Part shown: piece by piece, positions 16,228-24,894 of the stretch
Position numbering within the stretch: the first letter of the stretch is position 1
Layout of the letters: each line of letters starts with the position of its first letter
Source of the DNA: Hydrotalea sp.
GTDB lineage: Bacteria; Bacteroidota; Bacteroidia; Chitinophagales; Chitinophagaceae
Direction: 5' to 3'
Length of the DNA: 64,000 nt
Assembly (NCBI GenBank): GCA_027364735.1
Contig: DAHXOT010000008.1
Coordinates: forward strand, 44,141 to 108,140
The notes under the pieces: generated by a model
The model's input: only the letters and a program-made list of their open reading frames with translations
Told to the model about the DNA's origin: nothing
Databases searched by the model: none
Position numbers and translations under genes: made by a program

Positions 16228-18153
16228 CTAATAATGCCATCGTACAAATGCTTCCATCGCAGCATATTTTGTTAATCCCAAATCGGCATAAAGTTTTGCG
16301 GTATTTAAATTTCTATCTTCGGCTCTTTGCCAAAATTCTCTGCTATCCGAACCTTGAAAAGGAACCATATCTTTTTGTGATTGATGAATAAAAATGCCAA
16401 AACGTTTTTTTACAATTTGATCGGGACTCATAGGAATAGCCATTTCAATATCGGCAATATCCCATTCTTGCCAAGCACCTTTATATAACCAAACCCAACA
16501 ATCTTTTACCCATTTATCGCCGGCTGCTTTTATTCTTCTCATACTTTCAAAAACAACATCCAAACAAACTTTATGTGTTCCATGCGGATCGGCTAAATCG
16601 CCGGCACAATAAATTTGGTGTGGTTTTATTTTTCTTAAAAATGCCATTGTAATTTCAACATCGGCTTCACTCATTGGCTTTTTTTCTACTGCACCTGTTT
16701 CGTAAAATGGAAGGTTTAAAAAATGGCAGTTTTCATCTTTTAATCCAATATATCTGCAAGTTGCTTTTGCTTCACATCGTCTAATTAAACCTTTAATGGC
16801 TCTAATTTCATCGGTATCTAATTGATTAGGTTTTTTGCCGGCTAAAAAATTAGCGGCTTCGGTAAGTACTTGTTTGGTTTTTTGATTATCTATTCCAAAT
16901 AAATCTTCGAAGCCTACTGCAAAATCGAGAAAACGAGTTACAAATTCATCGGTTACGGCAATATTACCGCTGGTTTGATAACCAACATGTACTTCATGTC
17001 CTTGATCGTGTAAACGCATGAAAGTACCGCCCATGCTAATAATATCGTCATCGGGATGTGGAGAAAATATTACACAACGTTTTGGATGCGGTTCACTTCT
17101 TTCAGGATGTGCAGGAATAATGGCATTCGGTTTTCCTCCCGGCCATCCGGTAATACTATCTCTTAGCATGTAATACACTTGCAAATTAATTTCGTAGGCT
17201 TCTCCTTTTTCTGCCAGTAAATCGCCCAAACCATTTTCATTATAGTCGTGAGAGGTTAAGCTTAATATGGGTTTTTTTGTTTTAAGTGCCATTTGTATCA
17301 CTGCTCTTTTAATCATTTGCGGAGTCCATTCGCATTCGCCGGTTAACCATGGCGATTTAATTCTGGTTAATTCTGTAGAGGCCGTTTCGTCAATAACAAA
17401 AGTACAATCGTTATGTTGTTGTAAAATGCTGGCCGGTACTTGTTCGGTAACAAATCCTTCGGCAGCTTTTGCTACAATTGGTGCTTTCATACCCCAAGCC
17501 ATTAATAATATTTTTTTAGCTTTTAAAATGGTGCTAATGCCCATGGTTACAGCCATTCGGGGTACTTGAGAAATATTTTGAAACTCGTAAGCATTGGCAA
17601 TTCGGGTTATATTATCTAATGTTACCATTCTTGTTTTAGAAAATATACTCGATCCGGGTTCATTAAAACCAATATGCCCATTATTACCTATGCCTAAAAT
17701 TTGTAAATCAATTCCGCCAACGGCTTCAATTAATTGCTCGTATTTTAAACAATGTTTTTTTACATCTTCTTTAGGCAATTCTCCATTAGGAATATGAATA
17801 TTTTCGGGATCGATATCAATGTGGTTGAAAAGATGCCGATGCATAAAACTCGAATAGCTTTGTAATGCTTTTCGTTGTAGTGGATAATATTCATCAAGAT
17901 TAAAAGTAATAACATTTTTAAAGCTTAACCCTTCTTGTTGATGCATGCGTACTAACTCTGCATACAAACTGATGGGGGTAGAACCGGTAGCTAAACCTAA
18001 AATACAATCCTCGCCTTTGCGTTGTTTTTCTTTAATAAGATTAGCAATTTCTATTGCAACAAATTGCGAACCTAATTGTGGTGTAGCAAAAATTTTTACC
18101 GGAATTTTTTCAAAACTGTCAGATAAGTCAACATTGATTTTTTTATTAGCCAT
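16228..18153 (-). CDS. nagB: Glucosamine-6-phosphate deaminase fused to PIG-L/LmbE domain
   Basis: The 641-aa protein is a fusion. Residues about 15-270 are a NagB deaminase: LGLATGSTPISLYAEL phosphate loop, FNLDEYYPL, and the catalytic GIGNNGHIGFNEPGS block. This converts glucosamine-6-phosphate to fructose-6-phosphate and ammonia. Residues about 360-600 are a PIG-L/LmbE-like deacetylase domain with the zinc motif SPHPDDDIISMGG and the later DPHGTH. N-acetylglucosaminyl substrates are known for such domains, so one polypeptide could in principle deacetylate and deaminate amino sugars. The architecture is, to my knowledge, typical for Bacteroidota and is annotated as NagB. ATG at 18153 gives a normal N-terminus. 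The 354-base region upstream separates it from the divergent LuxR-type genes. Confidence 0.92.
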   Translation of the reverse strand: MANKKINVDLSDSFEKIPVKIFATPQLGSQFVAIEIANLIKEKQRKGEDCILGLATGSTPISLYAELVRMHQQEGLSFKNVITFNLDEYYPLQRKALQSYSSFMHRHLFNHIDIDPENIHIPNGELPKEDVKKHCLKYEQLIEAVGGIDLQILGIGNNGHIGFNEPGSSIFSKTRMVTLDNITRIANAYEFQNISQVPRMAVTMGISTILKAKKILLMAWGMKAPIVAKAAEGFVTEQVPASILQQHNDCTFVIDETASTELTRIKSPWLTGECEWTPQMIKRAVIQMALKTKKPILSLTSHDYNENGLGDLLAEKGEAYEINLQVYYMLRDSITGWPGGKPNAIIPAHPERSEPHPKRCVIFSPHPDDDIISMGGTFMRLHDQGHEVHVGYQTSGNIAVTDEFVTRFLDFAVGFEDLFGIDNQKTKQVLTEAANFLAGKKPNQLDTDEIRAIKGLIRRCEAKATCRYIGLKDENCHFLNLPFYETGAVEKKPMSEADVEITMAFLRKIKPHQIYCAGDLADPHGTHKVCLDVVFESMRRIKAAGDKWVKDCWVWLYKGAWQEWDIADIEMAIPMSPDQIVKKRFGIFIHQSQKDMVPFQGSDSREFWQRAEDRNLNTAKLYADLGLTKYAAMEAFVRWHY

Positions 18154-18401
18154 CGTTAGGTATTTAACATAAAAATAAAAATATTTATCGTATCATTTTT
18201 TTAAAACAATATTTTTAGTAATACTATTTTATCTTATAAAAGCAGTTAATTATAGCCAACTAAAATATAATGCTTAGTGTTACTGCTTTTTAAGCGTATA
18301 ATTATTTATAAAAGCTTTGCATATTTTGTAAAAAATATATTTTATTTTCTTCTAAAAGGCTTGTTATAACGCAGTAAATGGTATAAATACCCCCTTTCGA
18401 G
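18154..18401. other. AT-rich intergenic region between nagB and the LuxR cassette
   Basis: No gene was found. The stretch is strongly AT-rich and must carry the nagB promoter on the minus strand. No convincing TTG-N19-TAnnTTTG pair was pinned for nagB. A short C run at 18390-18394 may pair with the first G run of the adjacent repeat array. Confidence 0.5.
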
Positions 18402-18440
18402 TACGGGGAAAATACGGGGCACTTACGGGGAATTTCCCGT
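18402..18440 (+). promoter_or_regulatory. Phased triple TACGGGG operator array
   Basis: TACGGGG occurs at 18402-18408, 18413-18419 and 18424-18430, with an exact 11-bp period, so all copies face the same side of the helix. The last copy is half of an imperfect 16-bp palindrome, ACGGGGAATTTCCCGT (18425-18440). The array is strikingly GC-rich within AT-rich DNA and ends 22 bases before a -7 promoter box. This layout is that of a binding site for a transcription activator. Confidence 0.7.
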
Positions 18441-18462
18441 TATACAACTTTAGTGGTAGCCA

Positions 18463-18470
18463 TAGGTTTG
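18463..18470 (+). promoter_or_regulatory. -7 promoter box without -33 element
   Basis: TAGGTTTG matches TAnnTTTG and lies 37 bases before the first LuxR-type gene. The -33 position reads TAT instead of TTG. With the operator array immediately upstream, this suggests an activator-dependent promoter. Confidence 0.55.
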
Positions 18471-18507
18471 CAGTATCAATCAATCTTTAACCTCAAACTC
18501 ATTCAAA

Positions 18508-18720
18508 ATGCAACACCAAAACGCTGCAAGCTCTTTTACACAAAGAGAATTAGAAGTAATTAAACTTTTGTCGGTGGGTAAACTAAATAAAGAAATTGCT
18601 TATCAGCTAAATATCTCCATTAACACAGTTAAAAAATTTAATAAGCAAATTTTTAAGAAAGTAGGATATACCAGACGAGTACAAGTTGCTCAATATTTTA
18701 CCGAACAAATTAGAGCCTAA
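18508..18720 (+). CDS. Single-domain LuxR/GerE-type HTH regulator 1
   Basis: The 70-aa protein is almost only a LuxR/GerE DNA-binding domain: FTQRELEVIKLLSVGKLNKEIAYQL for the scaffold and first HTH helix, then ISINTVKKFNKQIF for the recognition helix and KVGYTRRVQVAQYF for the last helix. There is no receiver, PAS or autoinducer domain. The usual His after TVK is Phe here. Such GerE-like proteins bind DNA as dimers, and being sensor-less it would be controlled by its level or by a partner. It is followed after 118 bases by a paralogue with its own promoter. The phased array upstream is a candidate autoregulatory site. Confidence 0.85.
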   Translation: MQHQNAASSFTQRELEVIKLLSVGKLNKEIAYQLNISINTVKKFNKQIFKKVGYTRRVQVAQYFTEQIRA

Positions 18721-18723
18721 TAA

Positions 18724-18781
18724 ATGGGTACACCAAAGAGGTATTGTGAAAAAATATAATTCGATTTAGGTTTGTACCCAT
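18724..18781 (+). promoter_or_regulatory. Promoter framed by a 9-bp inverted repeat
   Basis: ATGGGTACA (18724-18732) and TGTACCCAT (18773-18781) are perfect inverted copies 40 bases apart. Between them TTG (18744-18746), 20 bases, and TAGGTTTG (18767-18774) form a promoter whose -7 box overlaps the right arm and equals the -7 box of the first gene. The arms could be paired operator half-sites or, in a read-through transcript, an RNA hairpin. Confidence 0.6.
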
Positions 18782-18838
18782 AAAGAATTAGAAAAAAAGA
18801 AGTACCACTTTTTCTTAATATATCATAAATCAATCATC

Positions 18839-19036
18839 ATGGTTCAATTCAACTTAACTAAAAGAGAAAAGGAAGTATATGAGCTGTTATGTAAAGGATT
18901 ATTAGATAGGGAAATTAGTGAACTGCTTCAATTGTCATTAGAAACAATAAAAAAGCATAATAAAAATATTTACTTAAAGCTGGGGGTACGAAACAGAACG
19001 GAAGCGGTAATAACAGCAAAACGAAAAATAGTATAA
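18839..19036 (+). CDS. Single-domain LuxR/GerE-type HTH regulator 2
   Basis: The 65-aa protein is a second isolated GerE-type domain: LTKREKEVYELLCKGLLDREISELL, then LSLETIKKHNKNIYLKLGV with the usual His after the recognition helix, and RNRTEAVITAKRK. It is clearly a paralogue of the preceding 70-aa protein but has diverged strongly, keeping the TxREKEV and ETIKKHNKNI framework. It has its own promoter in the 118-base spacer. It lacks any sensor domain. The two proteins could form homo- or heterodimers; this is inference. The next gene starts 62 bases downstream and encodes a surface protein on the same strand, a likely target. Confidence 0.85.
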   Translation: MVQFNLTKREKEVYELLCKGLLDREISELLQLSLETIKKHNKNIYLKLGVRNRTEAVITAKRKIV

Positions 19037-19098
19037 GAAGTAACAATAGCCAATTTATCAATATGCAAAATACAAGCTTAAACCCTAAACCTTACATT

Positions 19099-19872
19099 AT
19101 GAAAGTTAGACTTTTTTTATTGCAATGCCTGATAACATTAATTTGTTTTCATGCTTACGCTCAAAAAAGATCATTAAGTAAACATTGGTCTTTTCAGCTT
19201 ACTTCGGGTACACAGTTTAATTATTTTACAGGGCAACAACCTCACAGAGCAATTAGTGCCGGATTTAATTCTCAGTTACGAGTTAATTATGCATTAGAAA
19301 AAGGATGGGGTCTGTTTGCTGAAGGAGGTTATGCCGGCGATGGTGGCAATCTGGTTTCTTTTACCGATAGGACCATGTTTGGATTTGCACCTACCATTCA
19401 GTTTAAAAATACAAAAGAGAGTGTATTTCTTATTCACTCAGGAGAGGCTGCATTGGGGGTTAGTTGTGTATTACCTATAAAGTTAGACTGGAAGATAAGA
19501 TTGTATACGGCGCCTTTGATTAATGTTAATTTTGGTGAGTGGGAAAACTATCAAAAAACTGGTGCATTGGTTGCGGTTGCAACCGGCGATCAAACGGTGA
19601 TAAGTACCATTAATGGTCATCAATATACCAATTACTTTCAGCCTTATTGGTTTAGTGCTATGGGTGGTATTCAGTTAGAATTGCCCATTCACAGAAATGC
19701 AGTTTTAATTGATTTTAGATTTGTAAATGGAATTTCAACTGCTCGTTTTGACTATTCTTATTTAAATACACCCGGAATACAAGGTAATATTCGTACCAAC
19801 TCTTTTCGTGTAGCTGTTGGCTATTTGTTGCACGGATTTGCATCACGTAAAGCTTCTATCACTTCTAATTAA
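19099..19872 (+). CDS. Outer-membrane-type beta-barrel protein
   Basis: The 257-aa protein has a signal peptide (MKVRLFLL, hydrophobic core, cleavage near AYA-QKR). The mature part is rich in alternating hydrophobic and polar strands ending in aromatic residues, for example WSFQLTSG, LRVNYALEKGWGLFAEGGYAG, FRVAVGYLLHGF, as in small outer-membrane barrels. The protein family is not recognised. The ATG at 19099 is used instead of an in-frame ATG at 19063, because only the later start gives a normal signal peptide. It is between the LuxR-type pair and a lipoprotein gene, all on one strand. The final residues are not an aromatic insertion signal, so the barrel assignment is moderate. Confidence 0.65.
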   Translation: MKVRLFLLQCLITLICFHAYAQKRSLSKHWSFQLTSGTQFNYFTGQQPHRAISAGFNSQLRVNYALEKGWGLFAEGGYAGDGGNLVSFTDRTMFGFAPTIQFKNTKESVFLIHSGEAALGVSCVLPIKLDWKIRLYTAPLINVNFGEWENYQKTGALVAVATGDQTVISTINGHQYTNYFQPYWFSAMGGIQLELPIHRNAVLIDFRFVNGISTARFDYSYLNTPGIQGNIRTNSFRVAVGYLLHGFASRKASITSN

Positions 19873-19911
19873 ATATTCATCCTAAACTTTTAAACCTTAA
19901 AATTTAAGATC

Positions 19912-21549
19912 ATGTTACAGAAAGTAAATTCTAGAAATTTAATGCTATTCTTTGCATTAGCAGTATTTGTTACGGCTTGTACTAAAGATCCTTTTTCTGA
20001 AAAAGATGCTTTAGCCGCACAACAAAATTTATTGCAATTACAGTTTTCTTATCAGTTGCAAATTGCACAAGTAAATGCTTCTGCTTCCAGAAGCCACGAT
20101 AGTGCATTAATTGCAATTCAAAATTTGCAAAATTCGGGTGCTAGTGCTTTGGCTATTTTAAATGCTCAAAACCAAATGGCTTATTTAATGCAGCAATACC
20201 AAAACCAAGTTGCTATGTATAAAATGCAAGATAGTTTGGCAAGAGCTACCAGTAAGTTTAATGATAGCCTTACTGCCGCAAGAAATGATATTAACCGACT
20301 AAATGCATTGAAGAAAAATTATTCAATTGCGGTAACAGATAATTCAACAAATGCTCCGGTAGCAGGTGCCACTGTAAGTGTATTTTCGTACACAGCTAAT
20401 GCAATTTTAACTGCTACTACCGATGGAAGTGGGGTAGCTTTATTTAACCAAGTTATTGTTGACCCAAGTGCTTATTTTTATATTGCTAAAACAGGATTTG
20501 CAACGGTATCTACTTTAGTTGGCTATGGCACTTCCGTTCAAATTAGTTTATGGAATAATGCCAATGCACAAAATACTGTAAAGGGGCAAATTGTTGCAGA
20601 TTTAGATTTAACTAATGGAGCTACTGTTGAAGGTGTAGCTGGCCAATTAGTTACATTTACAGTTAATTACAATATGCAAAACATACAATTTGCAGCAGTA
20701 ACAGATGCCAATGGTAATTACAGTATTAATTTGCCCAATGGACCTAACGGCAACAATTATTTAGTGAATACTGCTAATACTATTACTGTTTCGCAAAAAA
20801 TGTTTGTTAGATATTTTCAAGGAATTGATGATCCATTTAAAACATTACCACATATAGATTCTGTTAATACAACTTTGCAAGCCGGCTATTCTAATAACTA
20901 TTATAACTATGTTAAGCCAACCTATACACCAACTTATGGAGTTCCTAATACAAGTGGTGCTTTTTACTTAGCAATGCCCAATGATAGTTTAGGAAATAAA
21001 ATATTTATTCCTTTATCAAGAACTCCTTACAATTATGCTAATTGGCTTGGAACTACGCAACAAAATAATCCTACATATACCGCACCTGCAGTTATTGTGA
21101 ATGATTCAATTTATTCAATATATTACAACAATGGTGGATGGCAATATAATACGGTTGGAGGAATCAATAACTCAGGGTATGCAAGTTATCCAAATATATC
21201 TGCTTTCGATTCTAGATATAATTATAGCCTAAAAGATACCGTAGTAAATGCTACTTTAGTTGATTTAACCGGCAAAATAATGACGGCATCACCAACCATT
21301 TTAGTACATATTAATGCCCAAGGAAAAATTAATGATATTGTTAGTGCACGGGGAGGTTTATTACAAGGTTCCGGCATGTATGATTACAACAATAGAGATA
21401 TTACAAACAATGTATTTGGTTATAGAGATGCAAATTTTAGAAACAATTGTAATTGGTCAAATACATATATTACTGTACAAGGTGGGACAACGCAAACTGT
21501 TAATTTCGATTATGCTTATTTAGTATCAAGAGATAAAAATCCGCAATAA
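19912..21549 (+). CDS. Coiled-coil lipoprotein with carboxypeptidase-regulatory-like domain
   Basis: The 545-aa protein starts with a lipoprotein signal (lipobox VTAC, Cys23), so it should be anchored in the envelope. Residues about 35-140 are Gln-, Ala- and Asn-rich with no Gly or Pro breaks, a likely long coiled coil. Residues about 142-215 (SIAVTDNSTNAPVAGATVSV, DGSGVALF) form an Ig-like carboxypeptidase-regulatory fold. Residues about 222-310 contain a second such domain (VKGQIVADLDL, DANGNYSINLP). The C-terminal 230 residues are Asn/Tyr-rich and of unknown fold. It is 39 bases after the barrel gene and is closed by a strong terminator. A cell-surface structural or adhesive role is plausible; no enzymatic motif was seen. 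Confidence 0.75.
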   Translation: MLQKVNSRNLMLFFALAVFVTACTKDPFSEKDALAAQQNLLQLQFSYQLQIAQVNASASRSHDSALIAIQNLQNSGASALAILNAQNQMAYLMQQYQNQVAMYKMQDSLARATSKFNDSLTAARNDINRLNALKKNYSIAVTDNSTNAPVAGATVSVFSYTANAILTATTDGSGVALFNQVIVDPSAYFYIAKTGFATVSTLVGYGTSVQISLWNNANAQNTVKGQIVADLDLTNGATVEGVAGQLVTFTVNYNMQNIQFAAVTDANGNYSINLPNGPNGNNYLVNTANTITVSQKMFVRYFQGIDDPFKTLPHIDSVNTTLQAGYSNNYYNYVKPTYTPTYGVPNTSGAFYLAMPNDSLGNKIFIPLSRTPYNYANWLGTTQQNNPTYTAPAVIVNDSIYSIYYNNGGWQYNTVGGINNSGYASYPNISAFDSRYNYSLKDTVVNATLVDLTGKIMTASPTILVHINAQGKINDIVSARGGLLQGSGMYDYNNRDITNNVFGYRDANFRNNCNWSNTYITVQGGTTQTVNFDYAYLVSRDKNPQ

Positions 21550-21582
21550 TATTTTGCAAGCAACGGGGGGAGTTTACAAACA

Positions 21583-21612
21583 ATAGCCGCTCTATTTTTA
21601 TAGAGCGGCTAT
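21583..21612. terminator. Bidirectional intrinsic terminator
   Basis: A 12-bp perfect stem, ATAGCCGCTCTA with TAGAGCGGCTAT, and a 6-base loop. On the plus strand it is followed by TTAGTGTTTTTT. It directly abuts the stop codon of the convergent gene, serving both sides. Confidence 0.85.
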
Positions 21613-22746
21613 TTAGTGTTTTTTATTGGGTTGGTACTGTATAATTACTTTGGCATTACTTACTTCATCCGACGATAAAAATATTTCGTATCGTTTTTTA
21701 CCTGCAGTAATAACCATTAATGCCGTATTGGGTGGCACATCGCCTAAATTTTCGGCAACAGTAATTAACTCATGTATAGGGTTAGCTTCATCTACATGAA
21801 GTTTTATACTTAAAGGAGCATCACTTAATCGGCCATGATTAATTATTTTTTCGTAATTGTGGTACACCGAAATAGTATCATTATCAATTTCTCCATTATC
21901 GTAATAATCTATTTGTATATTTTGTTGATCAACTATAATAGTATTAATTAATTTATTTTCTCTGCTTTGTAAAATTTTTGGAATAACCAGCGGCTGTTTA
22001 TTTAAATGTTTTTCAATTGGCTGATTATCTTTTTTAAACGAATCAACAACAATTTCATTCGATAACAGGGGAGCTGAATGAATATCTTTTTTGGGTATAG
22101 GAAGATGAGTAGTATTATTTGTTATTGGTTTAGAAGTAAGCTGTTTATTTTTTATAACCGAACCTGCAACAGCCGATTTTTCGGAACTATTTTTTTTAGT
22201 ACCCACTTTATCTGAAGGGCTTATGGCCGGTGTTTTTTTAGCAATAGTTGGAGCAGGCAATAAAAAATCTTCTTTCTTAAAATCGCTTAATTTCACTCTT
22301 TCCAAATAAACAATGCCTTCGCCGCAACTTCTTTTTTCTTCCGGATTCATACTGGTATAAGTGCCACTTAGTTTTTCCACTTTGCCCTCTTTCGAGTAAT
22401 CTAAATAGCAGGTCATTAAACAAGCCACCGAATTATCGCTAATTTTTAGTTCCAACATTTTAATTTCTTTCAGTAATAAATTATTAGTGGCTTTGGTAAA
22501 AATTCCTTTAAAAGACGATTTGCCATAAAATATTTTATTTTTATACGAGTAAGTAACACCTTCAACGGATTGATCGGTTAATTGATGAATTTGTATTTCG
22601 TATTTATACGAATCATCAATCCATTTTCCGGCAACACCATTAAAATCTCTTTGTACAAAATTTCCCCTCCAAATGCCGGTAAGCTTTTGTGAATAGCCAA
22701 AGAAAACAGAAAAAAATACAAGAAAAAAACTAATAGCAAATCTCAT
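21613..22746 (-). CDS. Secreted two-domain hypothetical protein
   Basis: The 377-aa protein has a signal peptide (cleavage near GYS-QKL). Residues about 20-155 look like a lipocalin-like beta domain starting with LTGIWRGNF. A low-complexity Lys/Ser/Pro linker covers about 165-250. The C-terminal domain (about 255-377) has DYYDNGEIDNDTISVYHN, then LHVDEANPIHELITVAENLG and PPNTALMVITAGKKRYEI. I recall this C-terminal module from other Chitinophagaceae-type secreted proteins, where it is uncharacterised. Its start is divergent from thrS, 157 bases away. Its stop codon touches the shared terminator with the lipoprotein gene. Function unknown. Confidence 0.75.
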   Translation of the reverse strand: MRFAISFFLVFFSVFFGYSQKLTGIWRGNFVQRDFNGVAGKWIDDSYKYEIQIHQLTDQSVEGVTYSYKNKIFYGKSSFKGIFTKATNNLLLKEIKMLELKISDNSVACLMTCYLDYSKEGKVEKLSGTYTSMNPEEKRSCGEGIVYLERVKLSDFKKEDFLLPAPTIAKKTPAISPSDKVGTKKNSSEKSAVAGSVIKNKQLTSKPITNNTTHLPIPKKDIHSAPLLSNEIVVDSFKKDNQPIEKHLNKQPLVIPKILQSRENKLINTIIVDQQNIQIDYYDNGEIDNDTISVYHNYEKIINHGRLSDAPLSIKLHVDEANPIHELITVAENLGDVPPNTALMVITAGKKRYEIFLSSDEVSNAKVIIQYQPNKKH

Positions 22747-22903
22747 AGAACAAAACTACACGCTTAATAACGTTAAGGTTTTAAAGAAGCGTTAAGATTT
22801 TACATAGCCTAACTTAAAAGCATGGCAAGGCGTATTGTTTTTCGGAAAATGTATAATGTTTTGTTATTTTCGCAATCTTAAATTTTGATTACGAGGTAAT
22901 AAT

Positions 22904-24841
22904 ATGATTAACATTAGTTTTCCGGATGGAGCTGTAAAACAATACGAAAACGGCATTACGGCATTAGAAGTGGCTAAATCTATTAGTGAAGGATTGGCAC
23001 GCAAAGTATTAGCAGCAACAATAAATGGACAAGTTTGGGATGCGAAAAGACCCATTTATTCCGATGCAAGTTTAAAATTATTAACATGGGATGATGGCGA
23101 TGCAAAATCTACCTTTTGGCACTCATCGGCACATTTAATGGCCGAAGCTGTTGAAGCTTTATTTCCGGGTGTAAAATTTTGGGTTGGTCCTGCCATAGAG
23201 AAAGGGTTTTATTACGATATGGATTTAGGTGATAGAAAAATGACTGAAGAAGATTTAGCAGCCTTAGAAAAAAAGATGCAGGAATTAGCCAAAAAAAATA
23301 GCGACTATATACGCAAAGAAATACCCAAAGAACAAGCCATAGCTTATTTTTCTGAAAAAGGCGATGAATATAAATTAGACCTTCTTCAAAATTTAAATGA
23401 TGGCGAAATAACTTTTTATACGCAAGGAGATTTTACCGATTTATGCCGAGGCCCTCATATTCCCAATACTAGCTTTATTAAAGCCATTAAACTCACCAAT
23501 ATTGCCGGTGCATATTGGAAAGGAGATGAAAAAAATAAACAATTAACTCGCTTATACGGAATAACCTTTCCTAATCAAAAAGAGTTAGATGAATACTTGG
23601 CCATGTTGGAAGAAGCCAAAAAAAGAGATCATAGAAAATTAGGAAAAGAATTAGGAATTTATACCATGGATGATGATGTGGGTCCGGGTTTACCTTTATG
23701 GATGCCGAACGGAACAATTATTATTGAAGAATTAGAAAAGTTAGCAAAAGCCACCGAAGAAGCAGCCGGATACAAAAGAGTGGTAACGCCACATATTGCT
23801 AAAGAAAGCATGTATTTAACCAGTGGGCATTTACCGTATTATGCCGATAGTATGTTTCCTCCAATGGAAATGGATGGAGAAAAATATTATCTAAAAGCAA
23901 TGAATTGTCCACACCATCATAAAATATTTTCTGCCGAGCCAAAAAGCTATCGCGATATGCCTTACCGTATTGCAGAGTATGGTACTTGTTATCGGTACGA
24001 GCAAAGTGGTGAATTATTTGGCTTAATGCGTGTACGCTGTTTGCACATGAACGATGCACATATTTATTGCACCAAAGAACAATTCTTTCAAGAATTTAAA
24101 GCAGTAAATGACATGTATTTAAAATATTTCAAAATTTTTGGAATAGATAAATATGTGATGCGGTTATCATTGCATTCGCCCGAAAAATTAGGACAAAAAT
24201 ATGTAAATGAACCTGCTTTATGGATAGAAACCGAAGCAATGGTTAGACAAGTATTAATAGATACCAATACACCATTTATTGAAGTGCCCGATGAAGCTGC
24301 ATTTTATGGCCCTAAAATAGATGTACAAATTTGGAGTACCATTGGCAGAGAATTTACCTTAGCTACCAATCAAGTTGATTTTAACAGCGGAAGAAAGTTT
24401 AAATTAGAATATACTACTCAATCCAATGAAACGGATATTCCTTTAATCATTCATCGTGCACCATTAGGCACACACGAGCGGTTTATAGGGTTTTTATTAG
24501 AGCATTATGCGGGTAAATTTCCTGTTTGGTTATCACCACTTCAAGTAAAAATATTACCCATCAGCGATAAGTTTTTACCCTATGCAAGTGCTGTTAAACA
24601 AAGTTTACGCAATGCAGGAGTAAGAGTTGAAATTGATGAACGTAACGAAAAAATTGGCAAAAAAATTCGTGAAGCAGAATTAGGTCGTGTACCTTATATG
24701 TTGGTGTTAGGAGAAAAAGAAATGAATGAAAATAAGTTATCCGTTCGCCGTCAGGGAAAAGGAGATATAGGAAGTATAGAAGTTGATGAGTTTATTAGTA
24801 ATATTGCAACAGAAATTTTTGAACGCAAATCAATAGAATAA
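22904..24841 (+). CDS. thrS: Threonyl-tRNA synthetase
   Basis: ThrRS charges tRNA-Thr. The 645-aa protein has the full class II layout: a TGS domain ([21 protein letters not shown]), the editing domain with [11 protein letters not shown] and the later CRGPH segment, the catalytic core, and an anticodon-binding domain at the C-terminus. The three zinc ligands correspond to Cys335 (AMNCPHHH), His386 (NDAHIYC) and His517 (IIHRAPLG). No T-box or other leader was found in the 157 bases upstream, and none is expected in Bacteroidota. infC follows 53 bases downstream on the same strand, a conserved pair. Confidence 0.97.
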   Translation: MINISFPDGAVKQYENGITALEVAKSISEGLARKVLAATINGQVWDAKRPIYSDASLKLLTWDDGDAKSTFWHSSAHLMAEAVEALFPGVKFWVGPAIEKGFYYDMDLGDRKMTEEDLAALEKKMQELAKKNSDYIRKEIPKEQAIAYFSEKGDEYKLDLLQNLNDGEITFYTQGDFTDLCRGPHIPNTSFIKAIKLTNIAGAYWKGDEKNKQLTRLYGITFPNQKELDEYLAMLEEAKKRDHRKLGKELGIYTMDDDVGPGLPLWMPNGTIIIEELEKLAKATEEAAGYKRVVTPHIAKESMYLTSGHLPYYADSMFPPMEMDGEKYYLKAMNCPHHHKIFSAEPKSYRDMPYRIAEYGTCYRYEQSGELFGLMRVRCLHMNDAHIYCTKEQFFQEFKAVNDMYLKYFKIFGIDKYVMRLSLHSPEKLGQKYVNEPALWIETEAMVRQVLIDTNTPFIEVPDEAAFYGPKIDVQIWSTIGREFTLATNQVDFNSGRKFKLEYTTQSNETDIPLIIHRAPLGTHERFIGFLLEHYAGKFPVWLSPLQVKILPISDKFLPYASAVKQSLRNAGVRVEIDERNEKIGKKIREAELGRVPYMLVLGEKEMNENKLSVRRQGKGDIGSIEVDEFISNIATEIFERKSIE

Positions 24842-24894
24842 AAAAAGCGAAGCATTATTTTATAAAATACATATTTTTAACTAAACAAGTTTTA

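Noticed and set aside
18508..19036. Two LuxR-type genes as fragments of one broken response regulator
   Set aside because: Both carry a complete HTH domain, a good start, and their own promoter, and no receiver domain remnant lies between them.
22747..22903. T-box or other leader riboswitch before thrS
   Set aside because: No T-box-like sequence or terminator-antiterminator pair was seen in the 157 bases; a leader of this type is also not expected in Bacteroidota.
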